64,000 bases of DNA from Rhodococcus antarcticus (GCF_026153295.1 NZ_CP110615.1:1426001-1490000), one strand, 5' to 3'; positions 50,503-63,327 are shown, numbered from the stretch's first letter. Notes: generated from the sequence alone by a model not told the origin. Translations and numbers: made by a program.

Positions 50503-50565
50503 CCAGCAGCAGCACGACGACCACCAGCACGATGACCACCAGCACGACGACCAGCAGCACGACGA
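50503..50565. repeat. imperfect 15-bp tandem repeats between yvcK and whiA
   Basis: Three 15-bp units of the type CCACCAGCACGACGA lie at 50521-50535, 50536-50550 and 50551-50565 with one or two differences each. An 18-bp variant (50503-50520) precedes them. They fill most of the gap and stop just before the whiA Shine-Dalgarno. Confidence 0.85.
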
Positions 50566-50579
50566 GAGGACAACCGGGC

Positions 50580-51563
50580 GTGGCGATGACGGCGGCCGTC
50601 AAGGACGAGCTGAGCAGGCTCGAGGTGAAGCGGACCTCGTGCCGCAAGGCGGAGGTGTCGGCGCTGCTGCGCTTCTCCGGGGGACTGCACATCGTGGCCG
50701 GCAAGGTCGTCGTCGAGGCGGAGGTGGACGCCGGATCCATCGCCCGACGGCTGCGCCGTGACATCCACGAGGTGTACGGCTACCCCTCGGACGTGCACGT
50801 GCTCAGCGCGGGAGGGCTGCGCAAGTCCACCCGGTACGTGGTGCGCGTGGTCAAGGACGGCGAGGCCCTCGCCCGGCAGACCGGGCTGCTGGACGTCCGT
50901 GGTCGACCGGTCCGCGGTCTTCCCCCGCAGGTGGTGGCCGGAGCCGTCGCGGACGCCGAGGCCGCCTGGCGCGGCGCGTTCCTGGCCCACGGCTCGCTGA
51001 CCGAGCCCGGGCGATCCTCGGCGCTGGAGATCGGCTGCCCCGGGCCCGAGGCGGCGCTCGCGCTGGTCGGGGCCGCCCGTCGGATGGGCATCACGGCCAA
51101 GGCCCGCGAGGTGCGGGGGGCCGACCGCGTCGTGGTCCGCGACGGGGAGGCCATCGGCGCCCTGCTGACCCGGATGGGCGCCCAGGACACCCGCCTGACG
51201 TGGGAGGAGCGCCGGATGCGCCGCGAGGTGCGCGCCACCGCGAACCGCCTGGCCAACTTCGACGACGCCAACCTGCGCCGCTCGGCCCGCGCCGCCGTGG
51301 CCGCCGCCGCCCGGGTGGAGCGGGCGCTGACGATCCTGGGCGACGAGGTGCCCGACCACCTGGCCGCGGCGGGCACTCTGCGCGTGGCCCACCGGCAGGC
51401 CTCGCTGGAGGAGCTGGGCCAGCTCGCCGATCCGCCGATGACCAAGGACGCGGTGGCCGGGCGGATCCGCCGCCTGCTCTCCATGGCCGACCGGCAGGCA
51501 CGGGAGACCGGGGTGCCGGACACCGAGTCCGCGGTCACCCCCGACATGCTGGACGAGGGGTGA
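50580..51563 (+). CDS. whiA: sporulation/cell-division regulator WhiA
   Basis: The 327-residue protein has an N-terminal degenerate LAGLIDADG domain ([30 protein letters not shown]) and a C-terminal HTH ([21 protein letters not shown]). In Streptomyces WhiA controls sporulation division with WhiB; homologues occur in non-sporulating genera too. GTG 50580 gives the typical [11 protein letters not shown] start and is preceded by GAGAGGA. Confidence 0.95.
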   Translation: MAMTAAVKDELSRLEVKRTSCRKAEVSALLRFSGGLHIVAGKVVVEAEVDAGSIARRLRRDIHEVYGYPSDVHVLSAGGLRKSTRYVVRVVKDGEALARQTGLLDVRGRPVRGLPPQVVAGAVADAEAAWRGAFLAHGSLTEPGRSSALEIGCPGPEAALALVGAARRMGITAKAREVRGADRVVVRDGEAIGALLTRMGAQDTRLTWEERRMRREVRATANRLANFDDANLRRSARAAVAAAARVERALTILGDEVPDHLAAAGTLRVAHRQASLEELGQLADPPMTKDAVAGRIRRLLSMADRQARETGVPDTESAVTPDMLDEG

Positions 51564-51574
51564 TCACCGCCCGA

Positions 51575-51580
51575 TAGGCT
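51575..51580 (+). promoter_or_regulatory. -10 element of gap
   Basis: TAGGCT would start transcription about 45 bases before gap. Downstream, GATC occurs three times within 16 bases (51581-51594), and CCAG/CTGG form a short inverted repeat at 51595-51606, a possible regulator site in the leader. Confidence 0.4.
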
Positions 51581-51582
51581 GA

Positions 51583-52649
<1,067 letters not shown>

Positions 52650-52650
<1 letters not shown>

Positions 52651-53879
52651 TGAAGGGCCTCTCCGACCTGGTCTCCGGCGGGCTCGCGGGCCGGTCCGTG
52701 CTGGTCCGGTCCGACCTCAACGTGCCCCTGGAGGCCGGTGAGATCACCGACGCCGGCCGCATCGAGGCCTCGGTCCCGACCCTGCGCGCACTGGCCGAGG
52801 CCGGCGCCCGGGTGGTCGTCACCGCCCACCTCGGGCGTCCCGGGGGCCAGCCGGACCTCGAGCACAGCCTGGGTCCGGTCGCCGCGCGGCTCGCGAGCCT
52901 GCTCGGCCGTGAGGTCCAGCTGGCGCAGGACGTGGTGGGCTCCTCCGCCGCGACCCTGGCGGCCGCGCTGACCGACGGCGACGTGCTGCTGCTGGAGAAC
53001 GTGCGGTTCGACCCACGGGAGACGAGCGGGGACGACGCCGAGCGCGGGGCGCTGGCCGACGCGCTGGTGGCGCTGGTGTCCTCGGCGGGCACCGACCCGG
53101 CCTTCGTCTCCGACGGGTTCGGGGTGGTGCACCGCAAGCAGGCCTCCGTGTACGACGTGGCCACCCGGCTGCCCGCCTACGCCGGCGGGCTCGTCGAGGC
53201 CGAGACCGAGGTGCTGCGCAGGCTCACCGACGATCCGGTCCGCCCCTACGCGGTGGTGCTCGGCGGCTCCAAGGTCAGCGACAAGATCGGCGTCATCGAG
53301 GCCCTGGCCCCGAAGGTCGACGGCCTGTTCATCGGTGGCGGCATGTGCTTCACCTTCCTGGCCGCCCAGGGCCACGGCGTGGGCGACTCCCTGCTGCAGC
53401 CGGAGATGCTCGACACCTGCCGCGACCTGCTCAGCCGCTTCGGCGACAAGATCTACCTGCCCGTGGACGTGGTCGTGGCGGAGGCGTTCGCCCCCGACGC
53501 GCCCATCCGGACGGTGCCCGCGAACGAGATCCCCGACGGGTGGAAGGGCCTCGACATAGGCCCCGCCACCGTCGAGCGCTTCGCCCAGGGTCTGGGCCAG
53601 GCCCGCACGATCTTCTGGAACGGGCCCATGGGCGTGTTCGAGATGGCGGCCTTCGCCGGTGGGACCCGCGGGGTGGCCGAGGCCATCGCGAAGGTCACCG
53701 AGGACGAGGGCGCGTTCAGCGTCGTCGGAGGCGGCGACTCCGCGGCGGCCGTGCGGTCGCTGGAGATCGGCGAGGAGCGGTTCTCGCACATCTCGACCGG
53801 TGGCGGCGCGTCCCTGGAGCAGCTCGAGGGCGCGGTGCTCCCGGGGCTCGCGGTCCTGGAGAACGGGGCGGTCTCCTGA
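52650..53879 (+). CDS. pgk: phosphoglycerate kinase
   Basis: The 409-residue two-domain kinase has the actinobacterial N-terminal signature [19 protein letters not shown], the [10 protein letters not shown] hinge and the nucleotide loop [15 protein letters not shown] junctions on both sides indicate coupled translation of gap-pgk-tpiA. Confidence 0.98.
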
Positions 53880-54664
53880 TGGCCCGCACCCCGCTCATCG
53901 CCGGCAACTGGAAGATGAACCTCAACCACCTCGAGGCCATCGCGCTCGTCCAGAAGATCGCGTTCTCGCTGCCCGCCAAGTACTTCGAGAAGGTCGACGT
54001 CACGGTGGTGCCGCCGTTCACCGACCTGCGCAGCGTGCAGACGCTGGTGGACGGGGACAAGCTCCTGCTCACCTACGGGGCGCAGGACGTCTCGCCGCAC
54101 GTCTCCGGTGCGCACACCGGGGACATCAGCGGCGCCATGCTCGCCAAGCTCGGGTGCAGCTACGTGGTCGTCGGGCACTCCGAGCGGCGCAGCGACCACC
54201 ACGAGGACGACGCGCTGGTCGCGGCCAAGACCGCGGCCGCGCTCGCGCACGGGATCACGCCCATCGTCTGCGTCGGCGAACCGCTGGAGGTCCGCGAGGC
54301 GGGCACCCACGTGGCCCACACCGTCGACCAGCTGACAGGCTCCCTGGCGGGGCTCACCGCCGTTCAGGTCGCCCAGGTCGTCGTGGCCTATGAACCGGTC
54401 TGGGCCATCGGCACGGGTCGCGTCGCCACGCCCGCCGATGCCCAGGAGGTCTGCGGCGCGCTGCGGGCTGCGCTCGTCGAGCTCGGGGGAGCGGCAGCGG
54501 GCAGCACCGTCCGGGTGCTCTACGGCGGTTCGGTGAGCTCGAAGAACGTCGCCGAGATCGTCGGCCAGACCGATGTCGACGGCGCCCTCGTGGGCGGGGC
54601 CAGCCTCAAGGCCGACGAGTTCGCCACCCTGTGCGCCATCGCGGCCGGGGGCCCGCTCCCGTGA
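53879..54664 (+). CDS. tpiA: triosephosphate isomerase
   Basis: The 261-residue TIM barrel has AGNWKMN, the catalytic His in VVGHSERR, the catalytic Glu in [11 protein letters not shown] and the phosphate loop VLYGGSVSS. Full length. The secG transcript starts separately downstream. Confidence 0.98.
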   Translation: MARTPLIAGNWKMNLNHLEAIALVQKIAFSLPAKYFEKVDVTVVPPFTDLRSVQTLVDGDKLLLTYGAQDVSPHVSGAHTGDISGAMLAKLGCSYVVVGHSERRSDHHEDDALVAAKTAAALAHGITPIVCVGEPLEVREAGTHVAHTVDQLTGSLAGLTAVQVAQVVVAYEPVWAIGTGRVATPADAQEVCGALRAALVELGGAAAGSTVRVLYGGSVSSKNVAEIVGQTDVDGALVGGASLKADEFATLCAIAAGGPLP

Positions 54665-54728
54665 CGCGCCTGTCCTAGCTCCACACCGACTCCGGGCCGG
54701 GCTGCACCAGCACCCGGCCCGGAGGCAC

Positions 54729-54734
54729 TACCCT
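54729..54734 (+). promoter_or_regulatory. possible -10 element of secG-rbpA
   Basis: TACCCT would give a leader of about 48 bases before secG. It suggests that secG-rbpA is transcribed separately from the glycolytic genes. Confidence 0.35.
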
Positions 54735-54788
54735 GGCCTGGTCTGCTCCGGAGAACCCGTGGCGGGCGGACCACACCGGAAGGCTGTC

Positions 54789-55022
54789 ATGCAACTGTTC
54801 CTGCAGATCCTGCTCATCGTGATGAGCCTGGCGCTGATCCTGCTCATCCTGCTGCACCGCGGCAAGGGTGGCGGTCTGTCCACGCTCTTCGGTGGTGGGG
54901 TGCAGTCGAACCTCTCCGGCTCCAGCGTCGTCGAGAAGAACCTCGACCGGTTGACCCTCTTCGCGGGCGTCATCTGGATCGTGTGCATCGTCGGCATCGG
55001 TCTGCTCATCAAGGTCGGCTGA
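54789..55022 (+). CDS. secG: preprotein translocase subunit SecG
   Basis: The 77-residue protein has two membrane helices (about 3-22 and 55-74) joined by the conserved loop HRGKGGGLSTLFGGGVQS. It assists SecYE. ATG 54789 has GGAAGG 5 bases upstream. rbpA begins in its TGATG. Confidence 0.95.
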   Translation: MQLFLQILLIVMSLALILLILLHRGKGGGLSTLFGGGVQSNLSGSSVVEKNLDRLTLFAGVIWIVCIVGIGLLIKVG

Positions 55023-55357
55023 TGAGCAGCTCGATCCGCGGCAGCCGCATCGGGGCCGGACCCATGGGGGAGAACGAGCGCGGCGAGTCCGCCCCGCGCC
55101 AGCGCGTGCCCTACTTCTGCGCCAACGGCCACCGGTCCACCCCTGCCTTCGCGCACGACGCCGAGCTCCCCGCCGAGTGGGACTGCCCGCGCTGCGGCCT
55201 TCCCGCCGGCCAGGACGAGAGCGCTCCGCCGCCCGCCAGCCGGGTGGCGCCGTACAAGACCCACCTGGCCTACGTGCAGGAACGGCGCAGCGACGCCGAC
55301 GGCGAGGCCCTGCTCGAGGAGGCCCTGGCCAAGCTGAAGGAGCGTCGGGGCCGCTAG
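55022..55357 (+). CDS. rbpA: RNA polymerase-binding protein RbpA
   Basis: The 111-residue actinobacterial factor stabilises the open complex with group I and II sigma factors. Zinc-domain residues are Cys33, His37, Cys55 and Cys58 (YFCANGH, WDCPRCG). The basic linker and C-terminal sigma-interaction helices follow to LAKLKERRGR. Coupled to secG. Confidence 0.95.
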   Translation: MSSSIRGSRIGAGPMGENERGESAPRQRVPYFCANGHRSTPAFAHDAELPAEWDCPRCGLPAGQDESAPPPASRVAPYKTHLAYVQERRSDADGEALLEEALAKLKERRGR

Positions 55358-55386
55358 GCCTGGGACCGGCACGGCCCGCCTCCGCG

Positions 55387-55405
55387 CTCCGCCGTCGAGG
55401 CGGAG
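55387..55405. terminator. stem-loop between convergent rbpA and pgl
   Basis: CTCCGCC (55387-55393) and GGCGGAG (55399-55405) form a perfect 7-bp GC stem with a 5-base loop in the 65-bp gap. Placement suits a bidirectional terminator, although no T run is present. Confidence 0.6.
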
Positions 55406-55422
55406 GGCCGGGGACGGTTCGG

Positions 55423-56178
55423 TCAGGAAGGGGCCAGCCCGCCGGCCGCGGCGGTGTCCAGCACCCAGATCGTGCTCTCCAGACCCCGTGCGCCGGCGGC
55501 GGGCAGGTCGACCTCGGCCGCGCCGGAGAGCGCACGGTGCACGGCCTCGGCCTTGCCGGCTCCGGCGACGCACAGCCACACGTGGGCGGCGGCGCGCACG
55601 GTGGGCAGGGTCATGCTGATCCGGGTCGGGGGCGGCTTGGGACAGTCACGCACGGCGACCACGGTCAGCTGCTGCTCGTGCACGGCGGGCGAGTCGGGGA
55701 ACACCGAGGCGACGTGGCCCTCGGGACCGATGCCCAGCAGCAGCACGTCGAAGCGGGGGACCGTGCCGTCGGGGCTGCGATCGGCGAGCGTGCGCGCGTA
55801 CGCCGCGGCCGCCGCGTCCGGGTCGTCGCCCAGCGGTCCGTCGCTCGGGGCCATGGCGAACACGCGGGACGGATCGACCGGCACGTGGTCGAGCAGCGCC
55901 GCGCGGGCCTGGGTCTCGTTGCGCGCGGGGTCACCGCCCGGCAGGTACCGCTCGTCACCCCAGTACACGTCGACCCGGCTCCAGTCCACGGCGTCGCGGC
56001 CCGGCGAGCGGCGCAGCTGCTCGAGCACCGCCGTCCCCGTGCCACCGCCGGTGACCACGAACGAGGCGGACCCGCGGGCGGCCTGGGCGTCCACGAGAGC
56101 GGTGAGCACGCGCGCGGCGAGCGCGGCGGCCAGCAGCTCGGGGTCGGGGTGGACCACGACGCGGGGGTCCGTGCTCAC
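55423..56178 (-). CDS. pgl: 6-phosphogluconolactonase
   Basis: The 251-residue enzyme hydrolyses 6-phosphogluconolactone made by Zwf. Motifs: VTGGGTGTAVLEQL, WGDERYLPGGDPARNE and GIGPEGHVASVFPD. GTG 56178 overlaps the opcA stop by 4 bp. Last gene of the tkt-tal-zwf-opcA-pgl operon. Confidence 0.95.
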   Translation of the reverse strand: MSTDPRVVVHPDPELLAAALAARVLTALVDAQAARGSASFVVTGGGTGTAVLEQLRRSPGRDAVDWSRVDVYWGDERYLPGGDPARNETQARAALLDHVPVDPSRVFAMAPSDGPLGDDPDAAAAAYARTLADRSPDGTVPRFDVLLLGIGPEGHVASVFPDSPAVHEQQLTVVAVRDCPKPPPTRISMTLPTVRAAAHVWLCVAGAGKAEAVHRALSGAAEVDLPAAGARGLESTIWVLDTAAAGGLAPS

Positions 56179-57125
56179 CGGGACGCCCTCTGCGGGGTCT
56201 TGGCCGCGGCGCGGGACTTCTTCACCAGGGCCAGCCCCCCCAGGGCCCGGGCGTAGACCTCGTCGGGGTCCAGCCGCCGCAGCTCCTCGGCGAGGCAGTC
56301 GCGCACCTGTCGCCGGGCCAGGGCCACGGAGCGGTCGGGCTGACCGGGTTGGGTGAGCACCGCGGTGGTTCCCTCCGGCCGCACCAGCACGACGGGGCCG
56401 GAGCGGCGGTCGAGCTCGACGGACACGATGCCCTCGCCACCCCGCACCCGCTTCACCGGCACGTCCATGTTGGCCGCCAGCCACCCGGCGAGCAGATCGC
56501 TCGACGGGGACGCCGCGGCGCCGGTCACCGTGGCACCGGTGACGGGCTCGAACGGCGGCTGGTCCAGCGCCGAGGCGAGCAGCGCCCGCCACGGGGTCAG
56601 GCGGCTCCACGCCAGGTCGGTGTCCCCGTCGGCGTAGCTCGCGTGACGCTGGGCGAGGGCCTTGGTCGGGTGCGCCGAGGACGAGGCGTCGGTGATGCGG
56701 CGGTTCGCGAGCATCCCGATGGGGTCCTTGGAGGGCACCGCGGGCGGCTCGCCCGGCCACCACGCCACCACCGGCGTGTCGGGCAGCAGGAAGGGCACCA
56801 CCACGCTCTCCGCGTGGTCGGCGAGCGGGCCGTAGAGCCGCAGCACCACCACCTCGGAGGCACCGGCGTCCCCGCCGACTCGGATCTGCGCGTCCAGGCG
56901 GGCCACGGCCTTCCGGGCGCCGCGGGCGAGCACGATCACGCGGCAGGGGTGCTCGTGGCTGGCCTCGTTGGCCGCGAGGATGGCCTCCTCGGTGTCGGCA
57001 CCGTCGTCGGTGGTGATGACCAGGGTCAGCACCCGACCGGTGGTGACCGCGCCCCCGCTCTCGCGCAGGTCCACCATCCGCTTGTTCACGCTGCTCGTCG
57101 TGGTCGACGGCATGTCGATGATCAT
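56175..57125 (-). CDS. opcA: glucose-6-phosphate dehydrogenase assembly protein OpcA
   Basis: The 316-residue protein supports assembly and activity of G6PDH in actinobacteria and cyanobacteria. It begins MIIDMPSTTTSSVNKRMVDL; conserved features include HPCRVIVLARG, LLPDTPVVAWWPGEPP and DLAWSRLTPWRALLA. ATG 57125 has GAGGAG 7 bases upstream. Both lie in the 29-bp repeat array, and the ATG overlaps the stop of the third micro-ORF as ATGA. Confidence 0.95.
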   Translation of the reverse strand: MIIDMPSTTTSSVNKRMVDLRESGGAVTTGRVLTLVITTDDGADTEEAILAANEASHEHPCRVIVLARGARKAVARLDAQIRVGGDAGASEVVVLRLYGPLADHAESVVVPFLLPDTPVVAWWPGEPPAVPSKDPIGMLANRRITDASSSAHPTKALAQRHASYADGDTDLAWSRLTPWRALLASALDQPPFEPVTGATVTGAAASPSSDLLAGWLAANMDVPVKRVRGGEGIVSVELDRRSGPVVLVRPEGTTAVLTQPGQPDRSVALARRQVRDCLAEELRRLDPDEVYARALGGLALVKKSRAAAKTPQRASR

Positions 57126-57154
57126 GGTCGCGCTCCTCGCGCTCGGGCGATCAT
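57122..57154 (-). other. micro-ORF 3 of the zwf-opcA chain (MIARARGARP)
   Basis: Identical to the other two. Its TGA (57124 to 57122) overlaps the opcA ATG at 57125, so a ribosome finishing it would be placed on the opcA start. Confidence 0.45.
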
Positions 57155-57183
57155 GGTCGCGCTCCTCGCGCTCGGGCGATCAT
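57151..57183 (-). other. micro-ORF 2 of the zwf-opcA chain (MIARARGARP)
   Basis: Identical to micro-ORF 1 in sequence. GAGGAG lies 7 bases before its ATG at 57183; its TGA overlaps the next ATG. Confidence 0.45.
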
Positions 57184-57212
57184 GGTCGCGCTCCTCGCGC
57201 TCGGGCGATCAT
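57180..57212 (-). other. micro-ORF 1 of the zwf-opcA chain (MIARARGARP)
   Basis: The ATG at 57212 overlaps the zwf TGA as ATGA. The 10-codon frame ends in a TGA that overlaps the ATG of micro-ORF 2. It has four arginines in ten residues. Translation is inferred from the Shine-Dalgarno and coupling geometry only. Confidence 0.45.
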
Positions 57213-58744
57213 GGTCGTCTCCAGGTGCGGCTGGTGCGGGCCATCATGTCGTCGGCGGAGCGCGGGCCCCACGTGCCGGCGGGGTAGGGGTCCGGGGAGC
57301 CCTCGGTGGCCCAGTGCTCGATGACCGGGTCGAGGATCTTCCAGGAGAGCTCCACCTCGGCGTTCACCGGGAACAGCGAGGGTTCACCGAGCAGCACGTC
57401 GAGGATCAACCGCTCGTAGGCCTCCGGCGAGCTCTCGGTGAAGGCCTGGCCGTAGCTGAAGTCCATGTTCACGTCGCGCACCTCCATCCCGCTGCCGGGG
57501 ACCTTCGATCCGAAGCGCAAGGTGATGCCCTCATCGGGCTGCACCCGCACCACCAGCGCGTTCTGGCCGAGCTCCTCGGTCATCGTGGAGTCGAAGGGCA
57601 GGTGCGGAGCCCGTTTGAACACCACCGCCACCTCGGTGACGCGGCGTCCCAGCCGCTTGCCGGTGCGGAGGTAGAACGGCACCCCGGCCCAGCGGCGGGT
57701 GTCGACCTCGAGGGTGATCGCGGCGTAGGTCTCGGTGGTGGAGTCATGGGCGAACCCGTCCTCCTCGAGCAGCCCGACCACCTGGGTCCCGCCCTGCCAC
57801 CCGCCGGCGTACTGCCCGCGGGCGGTGGTCTCGTCCAGCGGCTGCGCGAGCCGGGTGGCCGAGAGGACCTTCACCTTCTCGGCCTGCAGCTCGCTGGGCT
57901 GGAAGCTGACCGGCTCCTCCATCGCGATGAAGGCGAGCAGCTGCAGCAGGTGGTTCTGGATGACGTCGCGCGCGGCGCCGATACCGTCGTAGTACCCCGC
58001 ACGCCCGCCGAGACCGATGTCCTCGGCCATGGTGATCTGCACGTGGTCGACGTAGTGGGCGTTCCAGATGGGGTCGAAGAGCTGGTTGGCGAACCGCAGC
58101 GCCAGGATGTTCTGGACGGTCTCCTTGCCCAGGTAGTGGTCGATGCGGAACACCGCGTCCTCGGGGAAGACCTCGTTGACGACCGCGTTCAGCGCCCGCG
58201 CGCTCTGCAGGTCGTGGCCGAAGGGCTTCTCGATGACCACCCGGCGCCACGACCCGTCGCTGGAGGTGGCGAGCCCGGAGCGGGCCAGCTGCTGGCACAC
58301 CGAGGGGAACGCGTTCGGCGGCACGGAGAGGTAGAAGGCGTGGTTGCCGCCCGTGCCGCGCACCCGGTCGAGGTCGGCCAGGGTCGCGGCGAGGGTGTCG
58401 AAGGCCTTGTCGTCGTCGAAGGTGCCCTGCACGAAGCGGAAGCCCTCGGCGAGGGAGTCCCAGACGTCCTGGCGGAACGGCGTGCGCGAGTGCGCCTTGA
58501 CCGCGTCGTGCACGACCTGGCCGAAGTCCTGGTCGGCCCAGTCGCGCCGGGCGAACCCGACGAGGGCGAAGCCGGGGGGCAGCAGGCCACGGGCGGCCAG
58601 GTCGTACACGGCGGGCATGAGCTTCTTGCGGGCGAGGTCGCCGGTGACCCCGAAGATCACCAGGGCGGACGGTCCCGCGATGCGCGGCAGGCGCTTGTCG
58701 CGGGCGTCGCGCAGCGGGTTCGTCCAGCCCTCGGGTGCGGTCAC
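57209..58744 (-). CDS. zwf: glucose-6-phosphate dehydrogenase
   Basis: The 511-residue enzyme oxidises glucose 6-phosphate and makes NADPH. The cofactor loop is VIFGVTGDLARKKLMPA, EKPFGHDL follows, and the active-site His/Lys are in RIDHYLGKE. GTG 58744 gives about 28 residues before the cofactor loop. It starts 11 bases after tal ends; its own end is the first link of the 29-bp repeat chain leading to opcA. Confidence 0.97.
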   Translation of the reverse strand: MTAPEGWTNPLRDARDKRLPRIAGPSALVIFGVTGDLARKKLMPAVYDLAARGLLPPGFALVGFARRDWADQDFGQVVHDAVKAHSRTPFRQDVWDSLAEGFRFVQGTFDDDKAFDTLAATLADLDRVRGTGGNHAFYLSVPPNAFPSVCQQLARSGLATSSDGSWRRVVIEKPFGHDLQSARALNAVVNEVFPEDAVFRIDHYLGKETVQNILALRFANQLFDPIWNAHYVDHVQITMAEDIGLGGRAGYYDGIGAARDVIQNHLLQLLAFIAMEEPVSFQPSELQAEKVKVLSATRLAQPLDETTARGQYAGGWQGGTQVVGLLEEDGFAHDSTTETYAAITLEVDTRRWAGVPFYLRTGKRLGRRVTEVAVVFKRAPHLPFDSTMTEELGQNALVVRVQPDEGITLRFGSKVPGSGMEVRDVNMDFSYGQAFTESSPEAYERLILDVLLGEPSLFPVNAEVELSWKILDPVIEHWATEGSPDPYPAGTWGPRSADDMMARTSRTWRRP

Positions 58745-58755
58745 CGGCGGTCGCC

Positions 58756-59895
58756 TCAGGCCTCGCCGGCGGCGGAGCCGGTCACGGCGTCGAGCTGGCC
58801 CTGCACGGTGTCCAGGAGCTCCGTCCAGGAGACCTCGAACTTGGCGACCCCCTCGTTCTCCAGGGTCACGAACACGTCCGGGATGTCCACACCCGCGGCG
58901 GAGATCGCGTCGAAGACCTCCTGGGCGACGGCGGAGGTGTCGCTGACGGTGTCGCCGGTGACCTCGCCGTGGTCGGCGAAGGCGTCCATCGTCTTCTCCG
59001 GCATGGTGTTCACCGTGTTGGGGCCGACCAGCCCGGAGACGTAGAGCGTGTCCGGCAGGGACGGGTCCTTGACACCGGTGGAGGCCCAGAGCGGGCGCTG
59101 GGGAACCGCACCGGCGGCCGCGAGCGCCTGCCAGCGCGGTCCGACCTGGAAGACCTGCTCGTAGGCGCCGTAGGCCAGGCGCGCGTTGGCCAGCCCGGCC
59201 TTGCTCTTCAGCGCCATGGCCTCCGGCGTGCCGATGGCGGTGAGGCGCTTGTCCACCTCGGTGTCGACCCGGGAGACGAAGAACGACCCCACGCTGGCGA
59301 TGGCGGAGAGGTCGTGGCCGTTGGCCCGGGCCTGGTCCAGCCCGTCCAGGTAGGCGTCCATCACCTCGCGGTAGCGCGCCACCGAGAAGATCAGCGTCAC
59401 GTTGACGCTGATGCCCCTGGCGATCGTCGCGGTGATGGCCGGCAGCCCCGCCTTGGTGGCGGGGATCTTGATCAGCGCGTTCGGCCGGTCGACGGTCTCC
59501 CACAGCTCGACGGCCTGCGCCGCGGTCTTCTCGGTCTCGTGGGCCAGGCGCGGGTCCACCTCGATGGAGACGCGGCCGTCCTTGCCGCCCGTGGCCGTGT
59601 GCACGTCGGCGAACACGTCGCAGGCGTTGCGGACGTCGTCGGTGGTCAGCGCCCGCACGGCCACCTCGACGTCGGCCCCGGCCGCCACGAGCTCGCGCAC
59701 CTGGGCGTCGTAGGCCTGGCCCTTGGCGAGGGCGCCGGCGAAGATCGTCGGGTTGGTGGTGACCCCGACGACGCTCTTCGTGGCGATCAGCTCGGCGAGG
59801 TTGCCCGAGTCGAGCCGCTCGCGGGAGAGGTCGTCCAGCCACACGGACACCCCGGCAGCGCTCAGCGCCTCCAGGTTCACGTTCTGCTCGCTCAT
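58756..59895 (-). CDS. tal: transaldolase
   Basis: The 379-residue enzyme moves dihydroxyacetone units. It has the actinobacterial long-form layout: [25 protein letters not shown], the Schiff-base Lys in [14 protein letters not shown] and [14 protein letters not shown] 59895 with GGAGG 9 bases upstream is preferred over an in-frame start at 59952 that would run back into tkt. It follows tkt after 4 bases. Confidence 0.97.
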   Translation of the reverse strand: MSEQNVNLEALSAAGVSVWLDDLSRERLDSGNLAELIATKSVVGVTTNPTIFAGALAKGQAYDAQVRELVAAGADVEVAVRALTTDDVRNACDVFADVHTATGGKDGRVSIEVDPRLAHETEKTAAQAVELWETVDRPNALIKIPATKAGLPAITATIARGISVNVTLIFSVARYREVMDAYLDGLDQARANGHDLSAIASVGSFFVSRVDTEVDKRLTAIGTPEAMALKSKAGLANARLAYGAYEQVFQVGPRWQALAAAGAVPQRPLWASTGVKDPSLPDTLYVSGLVGPNTVNTMPEKTMDAFADHGEVTGDTVSDTSAVAQEVFDAISAAGVDIPDVFVTLENEGVAKFEVSWTELLDTVQGQLDAVTGSAAGEA

Positions 59896-59899
59896 GTCT

Positions 59900-61993
<2,094 letters not shown>

Positions 61994-62339
61994 GGCGCAG
62001 GAGCTCCTGACGTGGTTGCAGGGGCGGCCCGGGGGAGGGAGCTCTGCGCCGAGTGCAGGTGCGCGGTCGGCGGGGACCCGGCCTCAGGTAGCCCGTTGGT
62101 TGACGATGCGGATCGATCAAGACTCTAGTGGTGCGCACGGTCGCTGACGATCCCGGGAACCCGTGTGGCCGAGGACACGGCGGACCGGTCCGGGGGCGGG
62201 TCCGGGGGGAACGGCGTCTACTATCGGCTGTCGGAGTCAGGACGGTGGCGGACGAGGAGTCGTGGTGCGGGCAGCGGAGCAGGTCGGCCACGGCGCCGGG
62301 GGTCAGGGCGCCGGACGGCAGGGCGGTCGGGGAGCCGGT
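61994..62339. promoter_or_regulatory. divergent tkt / ctaB promoter region
   Basis: This 346-bp stretch has no gene I can support. TAGAGT on the minus strand (62127 to 62122), with TCGTCA 17 bases upstream (62150 to 62145), is a possible tkt promoter. TACTAT at 62219-62224 is a possible ctaB -10. ctaB has CGGGGAG at 62328-62334. Confidence 0.4.
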
Positions 62340-63284
62340 GTGGACGAACGCACCGGCAGGGCGTCGCGGGGCACGCTCTCGGAGCGCCGCGAGGGATCGG
62401 TGCTCGGCGCTCGTCTCGGCGCCTACGTCTCCCTGACCAAGCCCCGCGTCATCGAGCTGCTGCTGGTCACCACCATCCCCGCGATGCTGCTGGCGCAGCG
62501 CGGAACGGTCGCCCCGCTGCTCATCCTCACCACCCTCGTCGGCGGTTGGATGGCGGCCGCCAGCGCCAACACGCTGAACTGCGTGGCGGACGCGGACATC
62601 GACGCCGTGATGAAGCGGACCGCGTCGCGCCCGCTGGCCCGCCACGCCGTGCCCACCCGGAACGCGCTCGTCTTCGGCGTGGCCCTGGGTGTGGCGTCGT
62701 TCGCCTGGCTGTGGGTCACGGCCAACCTGCTCTCCGGCCTCCTCGCCGTCGCCACGATCCTGTTCTACGTCTTCGTCTACACCCTCGTGCTCAAGCGCCG
62801 CACCGCGCAGAACGTGGTGTGGGGCGGAGCGGCGGGGTGCATGCCCGTGGTCATCGGCTGGTCGGCGGTCACCGGGTCGGTCGGCTGGCCCGCGATCGCC
62901 ATGTTCGGGATCATCTTCTTCTGGACCCCGCCCCACACGTGGGCGCTGGCCATGCGCTTCAAGGACGACTACGAGCGCGCCGGCGTGCCCATGCTCCCGG
63001 TGATCAAGACGCCGGTAGAGGTCACCCGGCGGATCCTCGCCTACACCGTCGGCATGATCATCGTCAGCCTGAGCCTGCTGTTCGCCACCGGCTGGTTGTA
63101 CGCCGTGGTGGCGCTCGGTGCGGGCGCCTGGTTCCTCACCATGGCGGTGCGGCTGCACCTGGCCACCCGCTCCGGTGCGGTGACCAACCCCATGCGGTTG
63201 TTCCACCTGTCGAACACGTACCTGTCGCTGCTGTTCGTCGGCCTCGCCGTCGACTCCGTGCTCGGCCTGCCCGTCCTGCTCTGA
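62340..63284 (+). CDS. ctaB: protoheme IX farnesyltransferase (heme O synthase)
   Basis: The 314-residue UbiA-family membrane enzyme adds a farnesyl chain to heme B for cytochrome oxidase. After a 28-residue polar start it has [10 protein letters not shown], the prenyl-diphosphate motif [20 protein letters not shown] and a second [13 protein letters not shown], with about eight membrane helices. GTG 62340 has a fitting Shine-Dalgarno. ctaA is not in the window. Confidence 0.95.
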   Translation: MDERTGRASRGTLSERREGSVLGARLGAYVSLTKPRVIELLLVTTIPAMLLAQRGTVAPLLILTTLVGGWMAAASANTLNCVADADIDAVMKRTASRPLARHAVPTRNALVFGVALGVASFAWLWVTANLLSGLLAVATILFYVFVYTLVLKRRTAQNVVWGGAAGCMPVVIGWSAVTGSVGWPAIAMFGIIFFWTPPHTWALAMRFKDDYERAGVPMLPVIKTPVEVTRRILAYTVGMIIVSLSLLFATGWLYAVVALGAGAWFLTMAVRLHLATRSGAVTNPMRLFHLSNTYLSLLFVGLAVDSVLGLPVLL

Positions 63285-63285
63285 C

Positions 63286-63327
63286 CGGCTGTCGCAGGGG
63301 CCACGAACGGCTGTCGCAGGGGCCACG
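63286..63327. repeat. two copies of a 20-bp repeat (22-bp period) after ctaB
   Basis: CGGCTGTCGCAGGGGCCACG occurs at 63286-63305 and 63308-63327, starting one base after the ctaB stop codon. Confidence 0.9.

Larger units (their letters stand above)
57121..57217 (-). repeat. 3.3 copies of a perfect 29-bp tandem repeat filling the zwf-opcA junction
   Basis: Units at 57121-57149, 57150-57178 and 57179-57207 are identical, and a 10-base partial copy (57208-57217) overlaps the end of zwf. On the minus strand every unit contains GAGGAG, a 7-base gap, then ATGAT, so it reproduces the ribosome binding site and start codon of opcA. The array joins zwf to opcA through four successive ATGA overlaps. 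Confidence 0.95.
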
